In this document: positions 11,159 through 23,941 of the stretch, one piece after another | Position numbering within the stretch: the stretch's first letter is position 1 | Layout of the letters: the number at the start of each line of letters is the position of its first letter | Origin: Solanum dulcamara | Taxonomy: Eukaryota; Streptophyta; Magnoliopsida; Solanales; Solanaceae | DNA length: 64,000 nt | Assembly: GCF_947179165.1 (NCBI RefSeq) | Contig: NC_077238.1 | Coordinates: forward strand, 44,529,793 to 44,593,792 | Direction: 5' to 3' | Program-made: the position numbers and the translations under genes | Notes under the pieces: model-generated | What the model was told of the DNA's origin: nothing | Databases searched by the model: none | Seen by the model: the letters and a program-made list of their open reading frames with translations, nothing else

Positions 11159-14100
11159 TGTTACACCCCAAATTCTTGACCTCGGAATGTCTCTTAAGCT
11201 TCTTAGAAGTTACTATGTGAGCCGGATAGTCTACAACACTGTTAAACCACTCCAAGGAATGGATAATGAGACACCCCGTGAGAGGGAAGGTTGGAAATAG
11301 AGTTGTGAGAATTCGGAAAGAGTTGGAGGCTAAGAAATGAGTCATAGGACTCGTTCTACCTACGTAAACTACTAATTTAGATGTTTTATACACTTGATCT
11401 ACTTAATGATATACCAAGCTTACATAGAAAGGATTACATAGGTTCTAAAAATAAGACGAGATTACGAATCCATGGGGAAGAGGAGAAGATGACACGTGGC
11501 AGCAAGAGGATGTGCCACGTAGCAGCCTAGGAAGCTGCCATGTGGAATAATGTGATCCACCTTCTTGGGTTCAAGTAGGTGACCTACCTACTTGGGGGTG
11601 GGCCCCACCAAGGATATGTGGAAGCCCTTAATTGGTTGCCTAGCTATGTTGGTCCAATAAGGGTTGGACATGTGTCACCCTTAGGAGATGACACATGCTA
11701 ACCCGTAAGCCTACCTATATATGCTTAATATGTGACTAAGGAGTTCATTCCTTATTCAAAATTTCAGACAAGAGCTGAACAAAAGGAAAAAAAATGAAAC
11801 CTAAGCCTAAGAGAGAGTAATATGGCGGCAACAAGGAAACCAAGGTAAGTTCAAAGTTTCTCTCTGTGAATTACTTACCTACGGTGTTAATTAATCATGG
11901 AGATATGTATATACGTATCTTACGATGTCTACAGAATCATTTCTTCAGATTTACACCTAGAAAAGTGAGAAAGGAAAAGAGAAAAATGCTAGGGATATAG
12001 GGAGAGGGAGCCATGGGTTTGCTTCAAGAAAATGATAAGGTCCGAGTTTTGTTTTGTGAATTAATTATTTATGGTATACCATGATTATATAACTATGTTT
12101 AATAACAATAAATTCCAATTTGGTGCAGCGAGGAAGTCATACAAACAGTCCACTCAATTTCAGCGCGTCTAGAGAAGTTCTGAGGCGCGTCGTGGCGAAT
12201 TGTGGCCAATTTCGGGTAAGGTAAGGTTCCTTATTACAATTTGAGACTTATGGTATTTTCATGGAGTATTTTACATGCCCTATAGGTGGCTGGAAATATG
12301 GAAATATCATAGTAACGTTTGACGTTCGAAATAAACTAAATTGTAGTCGTTATAGTTGAATTGTCGTCGAAGTAAAGTGTTGTTCTTGTGAGGTGCTGCT
12401 GTAGGGGTCTGGTGTGTTGTTTCAGGGCCTAAATATGTTATAAAATTGATAGGGTTTCTGCTGTTTTAAGTCACACAACCCCTCATTTCGTATAATTAAA
12501 GGCTCTACAAAATAAAGGCTAGACACCATATTTTGGTATGGTAGCTCCGAACGAATTGTTTGGAGATTATGTTGTATATTTTTTATGTTAACTGCTTAAA
12601 CATATGTTGTAGGTTTTTGTTGGTTGGATGTAGGTATTAGGAGTGAAATTGGAAATTCAGATAGAGCACATTATTGGGGAGGTGCTGCCCGATTTTCGTA
12701 AACTCTTTAACTAGTTAAGAAACTAGTCAAGAAAGCAAGCGAAGGGTTGAGTTCTATGAATACTTATGTGTAACCTAAGGTGATGGAAAGCTAAGAGTGG
12801 TTGATGTTCGTATTACTTTCATATTGAATAGGTTCAAAGGATGACGAGGAATACGGGATAAAGAGTAACTCATAAGAGGTATGTGAAGCTTCTCTTGGTA
12901 TGTTTTTGGTATAGGTATGTAAAGCCTATCTTTTCTCTTTATTTTGGCATGTCTTAGATGTAGGCTATGGATGATGAAAGCTTCGGGGAAACTTTACTCT
13001 TAGATTCTGAATATGACTTCAGGACTCTTAATCACTTCTGGATATTAAGACTTTTAAAGTAGTTAAACTCCTACTCCTCGAGTCTTCTATATAACTGTAT
13101 AATGATTGATTCGACTAAGCTCTTTTTTGTAAAAATAAAGGCTTTGAGATAACCAATGCTCGGACTGCTATAAGATATTTCATACAGATATAAGTCTAAG
13201 ATTTGCAAAACTCTCTTTTGCATAGTCCTTAGTGACATTTAGAGGGTATACGTCAGATACTTTTTGCCCTAATCTCCAGGGATGATTCACCTGATTACTT
13301 TATTGAGTCTCTGATAATGATTTAAACTGTGTTTTATTTCTCACTACTCTACTCGTGTATACTATAACACTTCTTTCATCGTGCCCGGGCTAGGAATAGT
13401 AATCATACATAATCCACTACATTGTTTATCGCACCCTCACTAGAGGGCTGGGTACGTATGTATATATATGATGATATGATGATGTGTTGTAATAAGGAGG
13501 TGATGGGACTACAGATATGATTCACCGCATCCCTGATAGGGCCGGCTATATTTAAAATTTGAGCATGCATGACTTTACTCTTCTAGGTATAAGTTTTTTA
13601 TTTGATATTTTATCCCCTGCATCTCTATTTCAGATATGCCTCTAGTCGTATTGTGTTATGTTTTACATACTGAATACATATATCGTACTGATCCCCCTTT
13701 TCTTGGAGGGGCTTCATTCATGCCCCCAGGTACAGATACAGGTTTTGGAGTCCGTCATCTTAGGATTCAGGTCAACTCAGCTGGAAGAGGCTCCATTGTA
13801 TTGGAGCCTAGCTTTTGGTACTGACCATTGATGCATAGAACTGTTTTGTCTATTCAGGGGTACGGTGGGGGCCCTATCCCGCCATATGTTGTCAGTGATA
13901 TTGTTAGAGGTGTGCAGACATGTATACGTGGGTTATGTATGTTAGTTTGATTCAGGTGGGTATACGTGATGTATGATATATGTTATTATGTTATGGCAGC
14001 CTTGTCGGCTTGCATGCCATTTCATGAGATAATACAAATGAAAGAGGTTGTAGGTTTATAAAAGTGTTATCACCCAATAAGGCTCTGATGCATGGCACTA

Positions 14101-14239
14101 TGTTGTTATAGTCCCATTTGACTATACTTGATTTATATGCATTGCATGTTTATAATTAGATGTGACCAGAACTGATAGATATATATAAAGGGAGTCCAGG
14201 TCGGACCCTAGTCGCGGCCTACGGAGTTGGGTCATGACA
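11159..14239 (+). repeat. 3' LTR of B1
   Basis: It starts TGTTACACCCC and ends GGGTCATGACA (3081 bp). It aligns throughout with the B2 LTRs. Blocks in order are: a CACCTAC palindrome (11575-11591), CACATGTC-type repeats, a TATA-like site near 11713, AAG|GTAAGT (11842-11850), the hairpin at 13692-13711 and the conserved U5 end. Short ORFs in it, such as 13636-13824, are LTR sequence and not genes. Confidence 0.9.
11500..11850 (+). promoter_or_regulatory. B1 LTR promoter and leader start
   Basis: In order: a near-palindrome GTAGGTG-ACC-TACCTAC (11575-11591), GACATGTGTCACC near 11667, GACACATGC near 11689, a TATA-like CCTATATATGC near 11712, and the splice-donor consensus AAG|GTAAGT (11842-11850). 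The order is the same in B2. Activity is inferred. Confidence 0.6.
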
Positions 14240-17200
14240 TTAAGCTTCTTATTAGTGGGTAATTTACTTCTAAGAGTTCTCCAGACCAAAAAAGAACATT
14301 TGAAAGGGATTAACTTATGCCAAGTATTAGCATTGATGATTGTGACAACTTTGTTTTTTCTGATTTGCTCCCATACTAAAGAGTAGGTGAATTCTCCATT
14401 AAAATTAGGTTTCCATAAGGGTTGATCATCCAGGCCAGGCTGAAAACTGACCTGCAATTCTAGAATATTGGCTACCATTTTAGGTGGAGCTATTCTAATA
14501 TTATTTTCAACATCCCATTGGCCCTCAATCAGGAACTCTGCAACTCTAATGTTATTAGGTCTAGTGTTGTCTTCTCTATGCCTAGCTATGTTTCCATTTC
14601 CCAACCAGTTATCCCACCAGAATGAGCTAGAACCTGAATGTATTTTCCATTGAATATGATCTTCCATTTGGTATTTGGTTTTCATCATGTGTTTCCAAAC
14701 CAGAGATTGTCTATTGTCCTATTTCCTGGATATAGGATTGGTTCTTTGATAATATTTAGCTCTTAAGAAGTCACCCTATAAAGACTTCTTGGTTCTGAAT
14801 ATCCACCATTATTTGTATTGAAAGGAAAAAGCTATATCAGATAGATTCCTTACTCTAATTCCTCGTTCATTATAGGGATAACTTAGATTATTCCATGAGG
14901 ACCAGTGATATTTCATTCTATCATTTGTCCATCCCCAAAAGAAATCTGCAATTATGCCCTGTATCTATTTCATGATGGTGCTTGGGATTGAAATTGCAGA
15001 GAGAAGGTTTATAGGCATAGATTGAATGACATGTTTCACCAAGGTCACCCTTCCTCCATAGCTTAATATCCTAGATTGCCATCCTGTACGACTTGCTATG
15101 ATCTTGGATACTAACTCAGAGTAGTAACTCACTCTTTTTTCCCAATGTATATAGGGCATCCCAAGTATGTAATGGGGTGGTTCTTTTGCGTAAAACCAGT
15201 GGTTCTCTTAATTCTTCTCACAGTAACTCTGAAAGCATTTGAAGGAACCATGAAATGACTTTTACTCTTATTAATGAGTTGTCCAGAAACCTTTTCATAC
15301 ACTGTAAGGGTCTTCATGATAAGTTTCAGAGATGTTTTCTTACCTGATGTGAAGATGATCACATCATCAACAAAGCTTAGGTGTTTGATTTTAGGTCCAT
15401 TATGCTGTATGTAGAAGCCATGATATTAAGGGTGTGAGTGCAATCTATTCAAAAACCTAGGTAGCACCTCTGCACCTAAGATAAAGGGAGTCAGAGAAAG
15501 GGGACCCCCTTGTTTAAGGCCCCTCTTAGAATGGAAAATCCATGTCTGACCCCATTCATAATCACTGAATACCAGTTATTAGCCATTATCCTCCAGGTCA
15601 TATCAATAAATTATTCCCTAAAGCCCATTTTTCTTAGAACTAAACATGTGTAAAACCAAGATACCCTATCATAGGCTTTTTCTATGTCCAGTTTAATCAC
15701 AATATTGCCACCCTCATTTGGTTTTTAATTTGATGGATAATTTCCTATGAGAGCATGATATTCTCAGAAATACTTCTATTCTTCATAAAACCTGATTGAT
15801 TAATAGATATAAGACTGGAAAGAATAGGGGCTAATCTTAAACTCAGGATTTTGGAAATTATTCTGTTTGTAAAGTTACTGAGGCTTATTGGTCTGAATTC
15901 AGATAGTTTATTGGGGTGATTCACTTTTGGGATTAAGATAAAGCATCCATGAGAAAAGTATTTGGGCATGGTGCATCCAAAAAAGGAGTGAACCACAACT
16001 AACAGGTCTTTACAAATGATGTCCCAACAAGCTTGAAAAGGCTTTCCACTCATACCATCAAGCCTTGCTACGGAATGTGGATTCATTGATAAAACCACTG
16101 TATTTAACTCCTCTAAAGTAGGACTAGTTTGTAAGACAATATTATGATCTTCAGATACCAACCTAGGAATGCATTGTAGGACAACCTCCTTAATATAATT
16201 TCTCCCCTGTAAAAATATTCTGAAAATACTCACAAATAGCTGTGGCTATATCTTCATCACCCTGTATCCAATTACCATCTTCATCTTGAATTTTGTGAAT
16301 ATATAATTTTCTCTTTCTCTCCCTAATCAGAGCATGAAAGTATCTGGAATTCATGTCTCCTTCTTTGAACCACTGAAGCTGAGTTTTTTGCTTGAGTATA
16401 GAATCCTCCAATTTTAGATATTTAATATATTCAGCATTTAGTGCATGGAGGCTAGTTCTGTTCTCTTCAGTATTCGGGTTGATGAGCTTTTCTTCAGCCA
16501 TTCTAGTTTTGTCCTCATATTCCTTAACTTTGGCATAAATGTCCCCAAATTCATTTTTGGACCACTTACTAAGAGTGGAGGCCAATCTTTTCAGATTTTG
16601 ATGAAAAATCCACATAGGATCACCTTCCATACTACTGTTCCAACATGCCTTGACTGTTTCTAAAAAGGAGGTTTGATTTGTCCAGCAATTAAGAAACTTG
16701 AAATATTTGATGGGAGTAATATATTGATTTTCCATTACCATTCGAAAGGGGTAGTGATTAGATCCTACAGAAGGTAGGTGAGTGATAGAAGTGTGAGGCA
16801 TGATTTCTAACCACTTTTCATTAACCATAGACCTGTCTAATCTTTTCCATATTCTGAATGCAATTCCTATCTTGTTTGACCAAGTGAATTTTTGACCACT
16901 AAATACAATGTCTATCAATCCATAGGCTTTTATTACTTTGATGAGTTCAAGGCTTTTCCTAATATTATAAGGAAGGCCTCCCAGGTTTTCTTTAGCATTT
17001 GTGATCACATTTAAGTCACCAACTGATCCCTAGTGCATAGTAGTATTAGAGTGTTGCATTAGCTTATCCCACAAGGGTCGTTTTAGTGGATCCTTGCATT
17101 TTGCATACACAAAAATAATTCTATACAAGTGGAGAGACAGCACATAGCTGATCTCATCGGTAATTTGCTGATAATCTTTGTCCAGTATCTCACACACCAT

Positions 17201-17416
17201 ATCCTTAGTCCACAAGATCCAGATTTTACCATTTGGATTATGAGAAACATAGTCCATATTGAGTTAGATTCTAACATTATTGAGATAAGAATTATCAGTA
17301 AAAGGTTAAAGTAGGGTAATAAAAGAGAGATGGTGAATATTTGTAAGGTTTTTTAGTCTTTCCATGACCCCCTGGGTGTTGAAACTCCTTACATTCCAAA
17401 TAAGGGTACTAATCAT
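14240..17416 (-). pseudogene. LINE ORF2: endonuclease, reverse transcriptase, zf-RVT (broken)
   Basis: The start codon is at 17414-17416; it overlaps the ORF1 stop (17409-17411), as in a bicistronic LINE. The opening LIWNVRSFNTQGV is typical of the plant L1 AP-endonuclease. Further on are GDLN (near 17010), WKRLDR and GSNHYPF (a decayed SDH motif). The reverse transcriptase shows RPISL, INQSGFMKNR and FVDD (15363-15374), the catalytic aspartates being intact. The zf-RVT region (KCSFLVWRTLRSKLPTNK) runs into the B1 insertion at 14244 and continues at 7058. Frameshifts and stops occur in several places (e.g. near 17029, 15740 and 14700). The protein would nick the target and reverse-transcribe LINE RNA. 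Dead copy. Confidence 0.9.
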
Positions 17417-20400
17417 TAGGTTTTTTGGATAGAAAGAGCCTAGTGTTTGGTCTACCAATATAGGCACAGTTTGTTGGACAAACCAATTTATGACTAAGGC
17501 TAGTTTTTAGAAGTCCTCTAGGTGACAGACTTTGGTTGTTAGTAATTTTTTGAAACTCATCATCAAATTCCATATCAGTGGGAGGATTGAGAGCTCTTCT
17601 TAAGTGTTCACTAATCTCATCCTCCTCCTCTTTTTCTTCTTCAAACTGATTATCACTGTCCATTTCATCTTCTTATTCAATTACCCTATATTCATCAAGG
17701 TCAGGAAGAAGGGCATTATCTGGGGTTGTTTATCAGGAGGTTTGGCATTGGAATGAGTTTGAGGATAGCGTATATCCACTCCAACTCTATCATGACATTG
17801 TTCAATTTGCTATTTTTCTTATTGAGGAGCACACATCTGAGAGTTCAGATCCTGACTAGTGTATATTATTTTCTTCTCTATCCTCTTCTTAAGGACCTCT
17901 CTTTTCTTTTTACTTAGCTTGTTTTTCTTACCAGTAACACCCTGGGCACTTGTCGTAGCCACTGAACCTAAGTCTTTCTCCATAGATCCCATATTAGGAG
18001 TTTGGATATTCTGATCCTTAGCCTTTTCCGGAAGATTGTTAAGTTGTGGGGATGTTCTTTGTTGTTGTACTTGCATGTTGATTGGTGTATTCTGTATAAT
18101 GGGGGACTAGAATCTTTGAGATTTTTTGTTATGATGCCCTACTTTAGGACTTGTAGGTTAATTAGTGCCACTCCTACAACTTTGACTTCTACTCCCAACT
18201 TTTTTTTTACTTTGTCTATCCTCTGAATCTCTTATGTTAACACTATCATTAGTTTGTTTTTGTGCTTGTTGACTTATGTTTTGATTGGTATTAGGGGCTC
18301 TACAATCACTGCTAGGGTCATCCAGTAGGTCTTTATGTAATACATGAGACTCTTCCCCCCCTCCTTTGGATACCCCTTCCTGCAGGTTAGTAGGTTCTTC
18401 TTTATTCTCTTCCTCCATACCTCCAAGAACTTCATCAGCCAGTACAATAAAATACTTATTAATGGGGGGTTGAGGTTGTGAGAGTATTGAGTCAATACCT
18501 AGTCTCTTCTCATGCTCATTGTCTTTGTTGTTCTTCTTTTGTTGAATGGTAGCAGCTAAGTACTTCTAATCAAATTTATTTATAGGGTAGGGTGTGGGAG
18601 AGATAAGTCAATACCTGACTGCTTCTCTTATCTCAGAATCTCATTACCTCCTTGCTTATTTTGTTTGTTGGTTTTTTTATTAGTCTGATTTAGTTAAGTA
18701 TTATGATGATGCTCTTTATTTCTTGTTTTTTTCTTAACTTGCCACTCTGGTTGTTCTTCCTTATCTTTGTTTCTATCTTGGTGCATCAGTTGTTTCTGTT
18801 CCAGGTCTCCTTTTGGACCTTCATTGATAAGAGGTGTATTATTTTCAGTTTGGTGTGAGGAGGTTGAGGTACTTACCTGATTTTCTGTACAATGGTTGTA
18901 CTTGTTCTTCCTTGATTCTTCTGATTCTTTTATTTTTTTGTATTCCTCATCTCTCTTTTTAGCAATGCAACCAATCATATTATGCCCTTGATGCTTACAG
19001 TATGAACAATAGTCAAGTATACCTTCATACTGTATAGCCTACCATCTACCCTTGTTGTGATCCTCTTCATCAAATCCTATCCAAACATGAGGGGGCCTTT
19101 CTTTGGTGATATCCATTTGTATCCTTACTTTTGCAACAATTCCTCTAGTTTTTTGGAGTGAAGATACGTCTAGGTACAAAATTTTACCAATAGGAGATAG
19201 AAGGGTAGTTATGAACTCCTTGGTGTAACAATGCGAAGGTAGTTCAGGTAAGACGACCCAAATTGGAACTATAGGTGTTTCCTCTTTAGGTCTGAAGGTT
19301 GGAGTACATAACTGAAGTCTCATAATTTGCCCTTCAATATACATCTTCTGCTTATTCCATATAGAAATATGGTCTTCTGCATTATCAAGATCTATGTAAA
19401 TATTTCTTGTATTGAAGTGAGCAATCTTGACGCCTCCAGTGAGTTGAGTTTGAAGAATAAATATCTTTCTAATAAGCTCTATCTAGGGCATAACATTAGT
19501 AAATTTACCTACCAATGTGTATTTGCATCTTGAGGCTAGTTTGACCAGAAAAGCTTCCTTTTTTGTAAATTAATCCTAGTCTTGTTGTAATAGTAGGTGT
19601 TGAGATATCAATAGGCACCTCATTTATAGATTGATTGGATCTCAATCTAGTTGCCTAGGTTTGTATGACTGTGAAAGGCCCTGGTTCAGGGGAGATACCC
19701 ATTTTGGAACTATGAAATTGGGTAGGATATTTTGGGTTAGGGGTTTATCATTGGCGGTTCGCCGGTGTATTTGTATATTGGGGGTTTGTTTGTCGAAGTT
19801 GGATGTAAGTTTATTGAGATCATGAGGAACTTGAGTATTTGTTGTGGTAGAAGTGTTGTGGTTAAGGTTGATTATTTTACTTCTAGCAGTTCTATCATTG
19901 TTAGTGTATATACTATCAGCATCAATGGAGATAGGATTTTGTTGGTTTTCTCCATTAGTAATAATACCTTCAAGTTGAGTAGGAACAACAGTCATTCCTG
20001 GTTTCACTTGTATTGAATTTTGAACTCGATTTTGCGACTGAGAATGTTCATTATTAGACTTAACCTTATTTATCTCGTTTCCCTTAACAGTTTAGCACTA
20101 AACTTGACCTTGTTGGTACACTGAGGTTCCAACGAACATGTCAGAATTCGTACCACCAGTGAAATCAATCTTAGAGTTGTTGAAAATTGGTTGTAGAGAC
20201 AGTTCTTTACTGGGAGAACAATCCCCATTAGCTGAATCCCCTCGACTATCGTTGCTATTGGTTTGACTATTTAGGCAACCCATTGGTGCTTCTACTACAT
20301 TTTCCTCAAAAATCGCATGTTGTGATCTCTTGACTAGGTAGCTAGATTGAGTTAAAGTTTTATTTGAAGATAGATATGTAGGCGCAGATTCCACCCCACT

Positions 20401-20705
20401 ACTTTGCATTATTTGAAACTTTCAAGATTGAGAGTAAGAAATGATTTTTTGTGCCAGACTAGTTGCTCTTTCGAAATTGCTATAGGATTCACGTCACTAT
20501 AATCCAAGTTTGAGGAGCTAGGAATGGAATTAGTTGCTGATTCCACATGGATTTTGCTCATGAAAGGATTGCACTCCTCTTGGACTAAGTCCTGTATTAT
20601 CGGAGGCTCCACCGGTGGCATGACTACCATTATGGTGTAGTGGTTCTTATTGAGAGTGCTGTCTGGTGGCCTAAGGAGCTCCACCAACGGCGTTGTTGAA
20701 GCCAT
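17409..20705 (-). pseudogene. LINE ORF1: DUF4283-type RNA-binding protein with CCHC knuckle
   Basis: The proposed start ATG is at 20703-20705 (MASTTPLVELL). The middle part (19344-19039) holds a DUF4283-like domain (PIWVVLPELPSHCY, PPHVWIGFDEED). It is followed by a zinc knuckle, CSYCKHQGHNMIGC, near 18970-19015, in C-x2-C-x4-H-x4-C spacing. A long, lysine/glutamine-rich, low-complexity tail reaches the stop at 17409. Several frameshifts and stops (near 20097, 19641, 19345, 18693, 18157) break it. Proteins of this kind coat LINE RNA. At about 3.3 kb it is long for a plant LINE ORF1, mostly because of the tail. Confidence 0.82.
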
Positions 20706-20737
20706 TGTTACCGTTAGCCCTAGGTTGGTAAGGGTGA

Positions 20738-20765
20738 AGAGAGAGAGAGAGAGAGGGGGGGGGGG
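20738..20765. repeat. (GA)n and G-run at LINE 5' end
   Basis: A GA dinucleotide run is followed by about 12 G. On the LINE sense strand this is a C-run then (TC)n in the 5' UTR, about 30 bp upstream of the ORF1 start. Confidence 0.85.
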
Positions 20766-21394
20766 AATGCTTGTTTGGTCTTGCTGGCAATGAATGTTCG
20801 ATCGCCTAGTTGTTCGTTTATGTTTTCGACCTGTTTCCCTATTTTTGAGCTTTATAACTTGAAAAGTTAACTCGATCATAACTTCAGTAAAATGACCTCA
20901 GAATGAAATTTAGACACTTCCATTAGCTCTAGAATGGAAAAAATAAGCTAGTAGCATGGTCTTCATGAGTACCGAGGCAATCGGTACAAGTGTTGAACTA
21001 TTTGGCGATTTTGCCTTTAAAATTTGGCCTATAGTTGACTTTATTCAATATTCTTGGAAAATGGGCTCGAATGAATATTCTAATAGAATGGTTAGTTGTG
21101 GAATGTTGAATTTGGTCTAGAACAACCCTTTGTTCACTTCCCAAAGCTTTCGGTCTAATTCTGAGGCATGCTATGTAATTTGGCTCAAAGTGGGCCTATG
21201 GGACCCATGTTCTATCCTAACGACCTCATTTAAAAATTTTGACTGTGCCATTGAGTCTAGATTATTGAATTTTGTATGGTGGCATATCTCATTTATGTGT
21301 ACGATATTTTGAATGAATCTCGAGCACACAACGAAGTATTTGATCTTAGTGAAAACTCAACTTTTAGCTGATACAGGGTGCAACACAAATTGCT

Positions 21395-21640
21395 CTCCGC
21401 AATCACGGGCCCCTATCCGTATTCATGGAGGTCCATGAAATTTGTCTCCACTATCGTGGTACCTTGGCCGAGTTCACGTATGCCTATAAAATTGGTCACC
21501 GCGATCATAGAGCCTTATCTGCATTTGCGGAGGCTTAAGTCCTTTACTCCCACATCGTGGACCTTTTTCTGCATTCACGAAGGTTAAGTTTCTTGACCTT
21601 CGCAATTGCGGAGTACTGTAGCCGCATTCGCGAAGGCCAA
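21395..21640 (+). repeat. GC-rich palindromic blocks in LTR C
   Basis: Alternating short blocks such as CGCAATCACGGGCCC, CACCGCGATCATAGAGCC and GCCGCATTCGCGAAGGCC are spaced about 50-60 bp. Counterparts are in the minus-strand copy at about 44560-44745. Each block can fold on itself. Confidence 0.6.
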
Positions 21641-22859
21641 TCTCCTTGTATTTTAATAAACACCAAGGACGATTTTCAGCATTTCATTAAAAGTTCAAGC
21701 CTTCATAACTCCTTTATTCTAAGCTCAAATTAGGTGACTCAAAGGACCAAATTAAAGATATTTTTGTGGGGAATCTAGTGGTGACCTCAGAAACTTTTGG
21801 GAAAGCATAGTGTGAGGTAAGATGTCAAATTTAATTACTGCTTTAGTGAATTTCAAAGTGGTATTTTGTCAAAATTATGGAGATTGTATCTTGATCATAT
21901 GAACTCCATTTTTAATGACTTTTTAGGCTGGATTGTGGGTTTTTTGCAAGGAATGTCATGGTGTAATTTGTTTGGTTTGGGAGAATCTCATATTTCCAGA
22001 ATTTACTAATCAAAAAGCTATTATTTTCATCTTTTAGTTGGAATATCGTGAATTTTTGTTGCATGCTCTTTTTGTATAGTTTCCTGACTTCACAATGGTC
22101 ATCAAATTGATTTTATGAGCGTGGGGAGATATTTAGAACCTATTTTGGGGGTCAATTCCTGAATTTTGAATGCGCGTCCCACATTTTCTATTTTAGACAC
22201 AAAAATTGGTCTGTCTCCAAAGTCCATAATCTTAGTGTCATAATGACTTTATTAATATTGTGATTCTATTATTTATTACATGGAAGCATTCAGAGGCCAT
22301 CGCAAGGGAAAACTCTGATTTCATAAGTTGGAGCATGCTTGGTCGGCTTTCTGGAAGGCTATGATTTTTCCGTTGTAAGACTGAGATTGTTTAGGCAGTT
22401 ATACATTGAGTTTGGTAAGGTTGGGTGTCAAGTAGGCTAAATTCATAGAATCGATGTCCTAGGCCTTATTTTGGGTAATTTTTCTTATCCTATATTTAAT
22501 GTTGTGCTTGTGGTAACACGTTTGGAAGCATGTTTGACCTTAGTGTAGGCTTAGACTAGTGTTTCCTTAGACTTGTGCGATTTTGGTGTCGTTGGACCTT
22601 AGAACTTCTCCGACGTCCTTTTGGACGTTTAACTCCCTCTAGAGTAATATAGCAGACTAGAGTCTGGTATCTGAGCCATAGCTAGGAAGTAACTTAGTTT
22701 GTGACCTTACCTTCATAATGTGCTATTCTTATATCGGTCCTGTATCACTTGGTTATTGATTTTTGGGCATTTTCTTAGCGATTCGGGTTTTATTTTATTT
22801 TGGCTGGAGCAGTGCATTGATGACACTCGATTTGGGGATACCTCTCGTGATGCATGGTT

Positions 22860-23150
22860 GGTCGCTGATTCTAATTTGGTCCTATCCCTTACCTACAAAT
22901 ACTCGATCAAAGTCCATGGTCTAGATTACTTGTGTTCGACTCCTTAGCTACAAATACCTGTTTAAAGTCCGCGGTCCAACTTACCTATGTCCAGGCTTCC
23001 TAACTATAGATACCAAGTTAAAGTCTGTGGCCTAGCTTACCCGTGCTTGACCATTGGCTAAAATTACCCAATTAAGGTACCTGGTCTAGCCTACTAATGT
23101 TGACTCATTAGTTACAGTTACCCAGTTGCAGTTTGTGGTCTAGCTTGTAC
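22860..23150 (+). repeat. ~55-bp minisatellite in LTR C
   Basis: Units begin AGTCCATGG, AGTCCGCGG, AGTCTGTGG, GGTACCTGG and AGTTTGTGG at 22911, 22966, 23022, 23076 and 23130, so the period is 54-56 bp. The matching block in the minus-strand C LTR has shorter units of about 30 bp. Confidence 0.75.
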
Positions 23151-23941
23151 GTGGTTGAATTCCTAATTCACTGATGAGTTTTTGGCTTAAGTCTTCATTT
23201 ACTCTCGGTGGTGGGTTGAGGTGTTAAAGTTTGGAAATGGTTCGATTCAAGTCTGGGATATGGTGATATTATTGAAATTATTTTTGTTCTGTTCATTTTC
23301 TTTCAGCTATTCTTACATCCGTTGCGCTTATGGAAGTCCAATCAGGTAGTTACTCTTTATTAGTGTACGAGCATACCCGTCGGGTTTATGGTAGCCCGGC
23401 AGAGATAGTTAGAATCTTTCTCATTATTTGCTAGTATGCTCTTGTACATACCCACATTTACTTCTTGTCTTATCTTTGATTATGATCTTTTACTCACTTT
23501 TCATCTATTTTTGTGATGCAAGTCTAAGTACTAGCTACCGCCATTGATTTAAGCCAACTGCGTTCGTGATTCGAGGTGAGGGTGAGCACATTTCATCCTA
23601 GATTTACCCATCTTCCTTTGTGTATACATTTTTCCTATCTTTTGCTTTTTGAGACAGCTCTGTTTACGTGGTCTACTTTTGAAACTTGTACTCATTTAGT
23701 AGTAGCTCTGTACATATGACTTTCAGGTTTTGGAAGGGATCCTTTTGTTGTGTACATATATATATATATATATGTTTTCGCTCATTCATTATATTCTCCT
23801 ATTATTGCTTTACTGTTTTAGATTAGATTGATGTTCTTGTACCATAACTTTCCATTACTTATAGTTCCAGGATATTGGCCGACATGCCTACCGGTGGGTC
23901 ATAGTAGGCGCCATCATTACCTGAAAAATTGGATCGTGATA

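Larger units (their letters stand above)
7059..14244 (+). mobile_element. B1: non-autonomous LTR element (LARD-like) with TSD TTAAG
   Basis: The element occupies 7064-14239. TTAAG is present at 7059-7063 and 14240-14244. Removing the element and one TTAAG restores the LINE reading frame across the join (...KKLN then VFGK...), confirming the insertion boundary. It has a PBS, about 4 kb of internal DNA with no gag or pol, a polypurine tract and a 3.1-kb 3' LTR. The 5' LTR is only a 116-bp remnant with inverted structure. It was probably mobilised by proteins of an autonomous gypsy element. Confidence 0.9.
5184..20781 (-). mobile_element. L1-type LINE, near full length, split by B1
   Basis: On the minus strand: a 5' end near 20781, ORF1, ORF2 (endonuclease, reverse transcriptase, zf-RVT), a C-terminal RNase H and a 3' UTR, ending in a short T-run on the plus strand (5182-5188, the poly-A tail). 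It is flanked by 17-bp duplications, 5167-5183 and 20782-20798, differing at one base. Without the nested element B1 (7064-14239, plus one TTAAG) it is about 8.4 kb. Many stops and frameshifts show it is dead. Confidence 0.92.
20782..23941 (+). repeat. Solo LTR C, right piece
   Basis: It opens with the second copy of the LINE duplication (TGCTGGCAATGAATGTT) and continues the C LTR. It aligns as the reverse complement of about 42205-45370, for example the ATAACTTCAGTAAAATGACCTC-type block near 20876 and TGAGTACCGAGGCAATCGGT near 20967. Internal features are GC-rich palindromic blocks (21395-21640), a 55-bp minisatellite (22860-23150) and an AT dinucleotide run near 23757. The end is ATCGTGATA. 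Confidence 0.85.

Noticed and set aside
13636..13824. 62-codon ORF in the B1 LTR, with similar peptides readable at 27113-27373 and near 59130
   Set aside because: The similarity follows from LTR DNA homology (hairpin block); the frame is broken in other copies.
20738..20765. GA repeat as a host promoter element
   Set aside because: It sits within the LINE 5' UTR next to the target duplication; no host gene is nearby.
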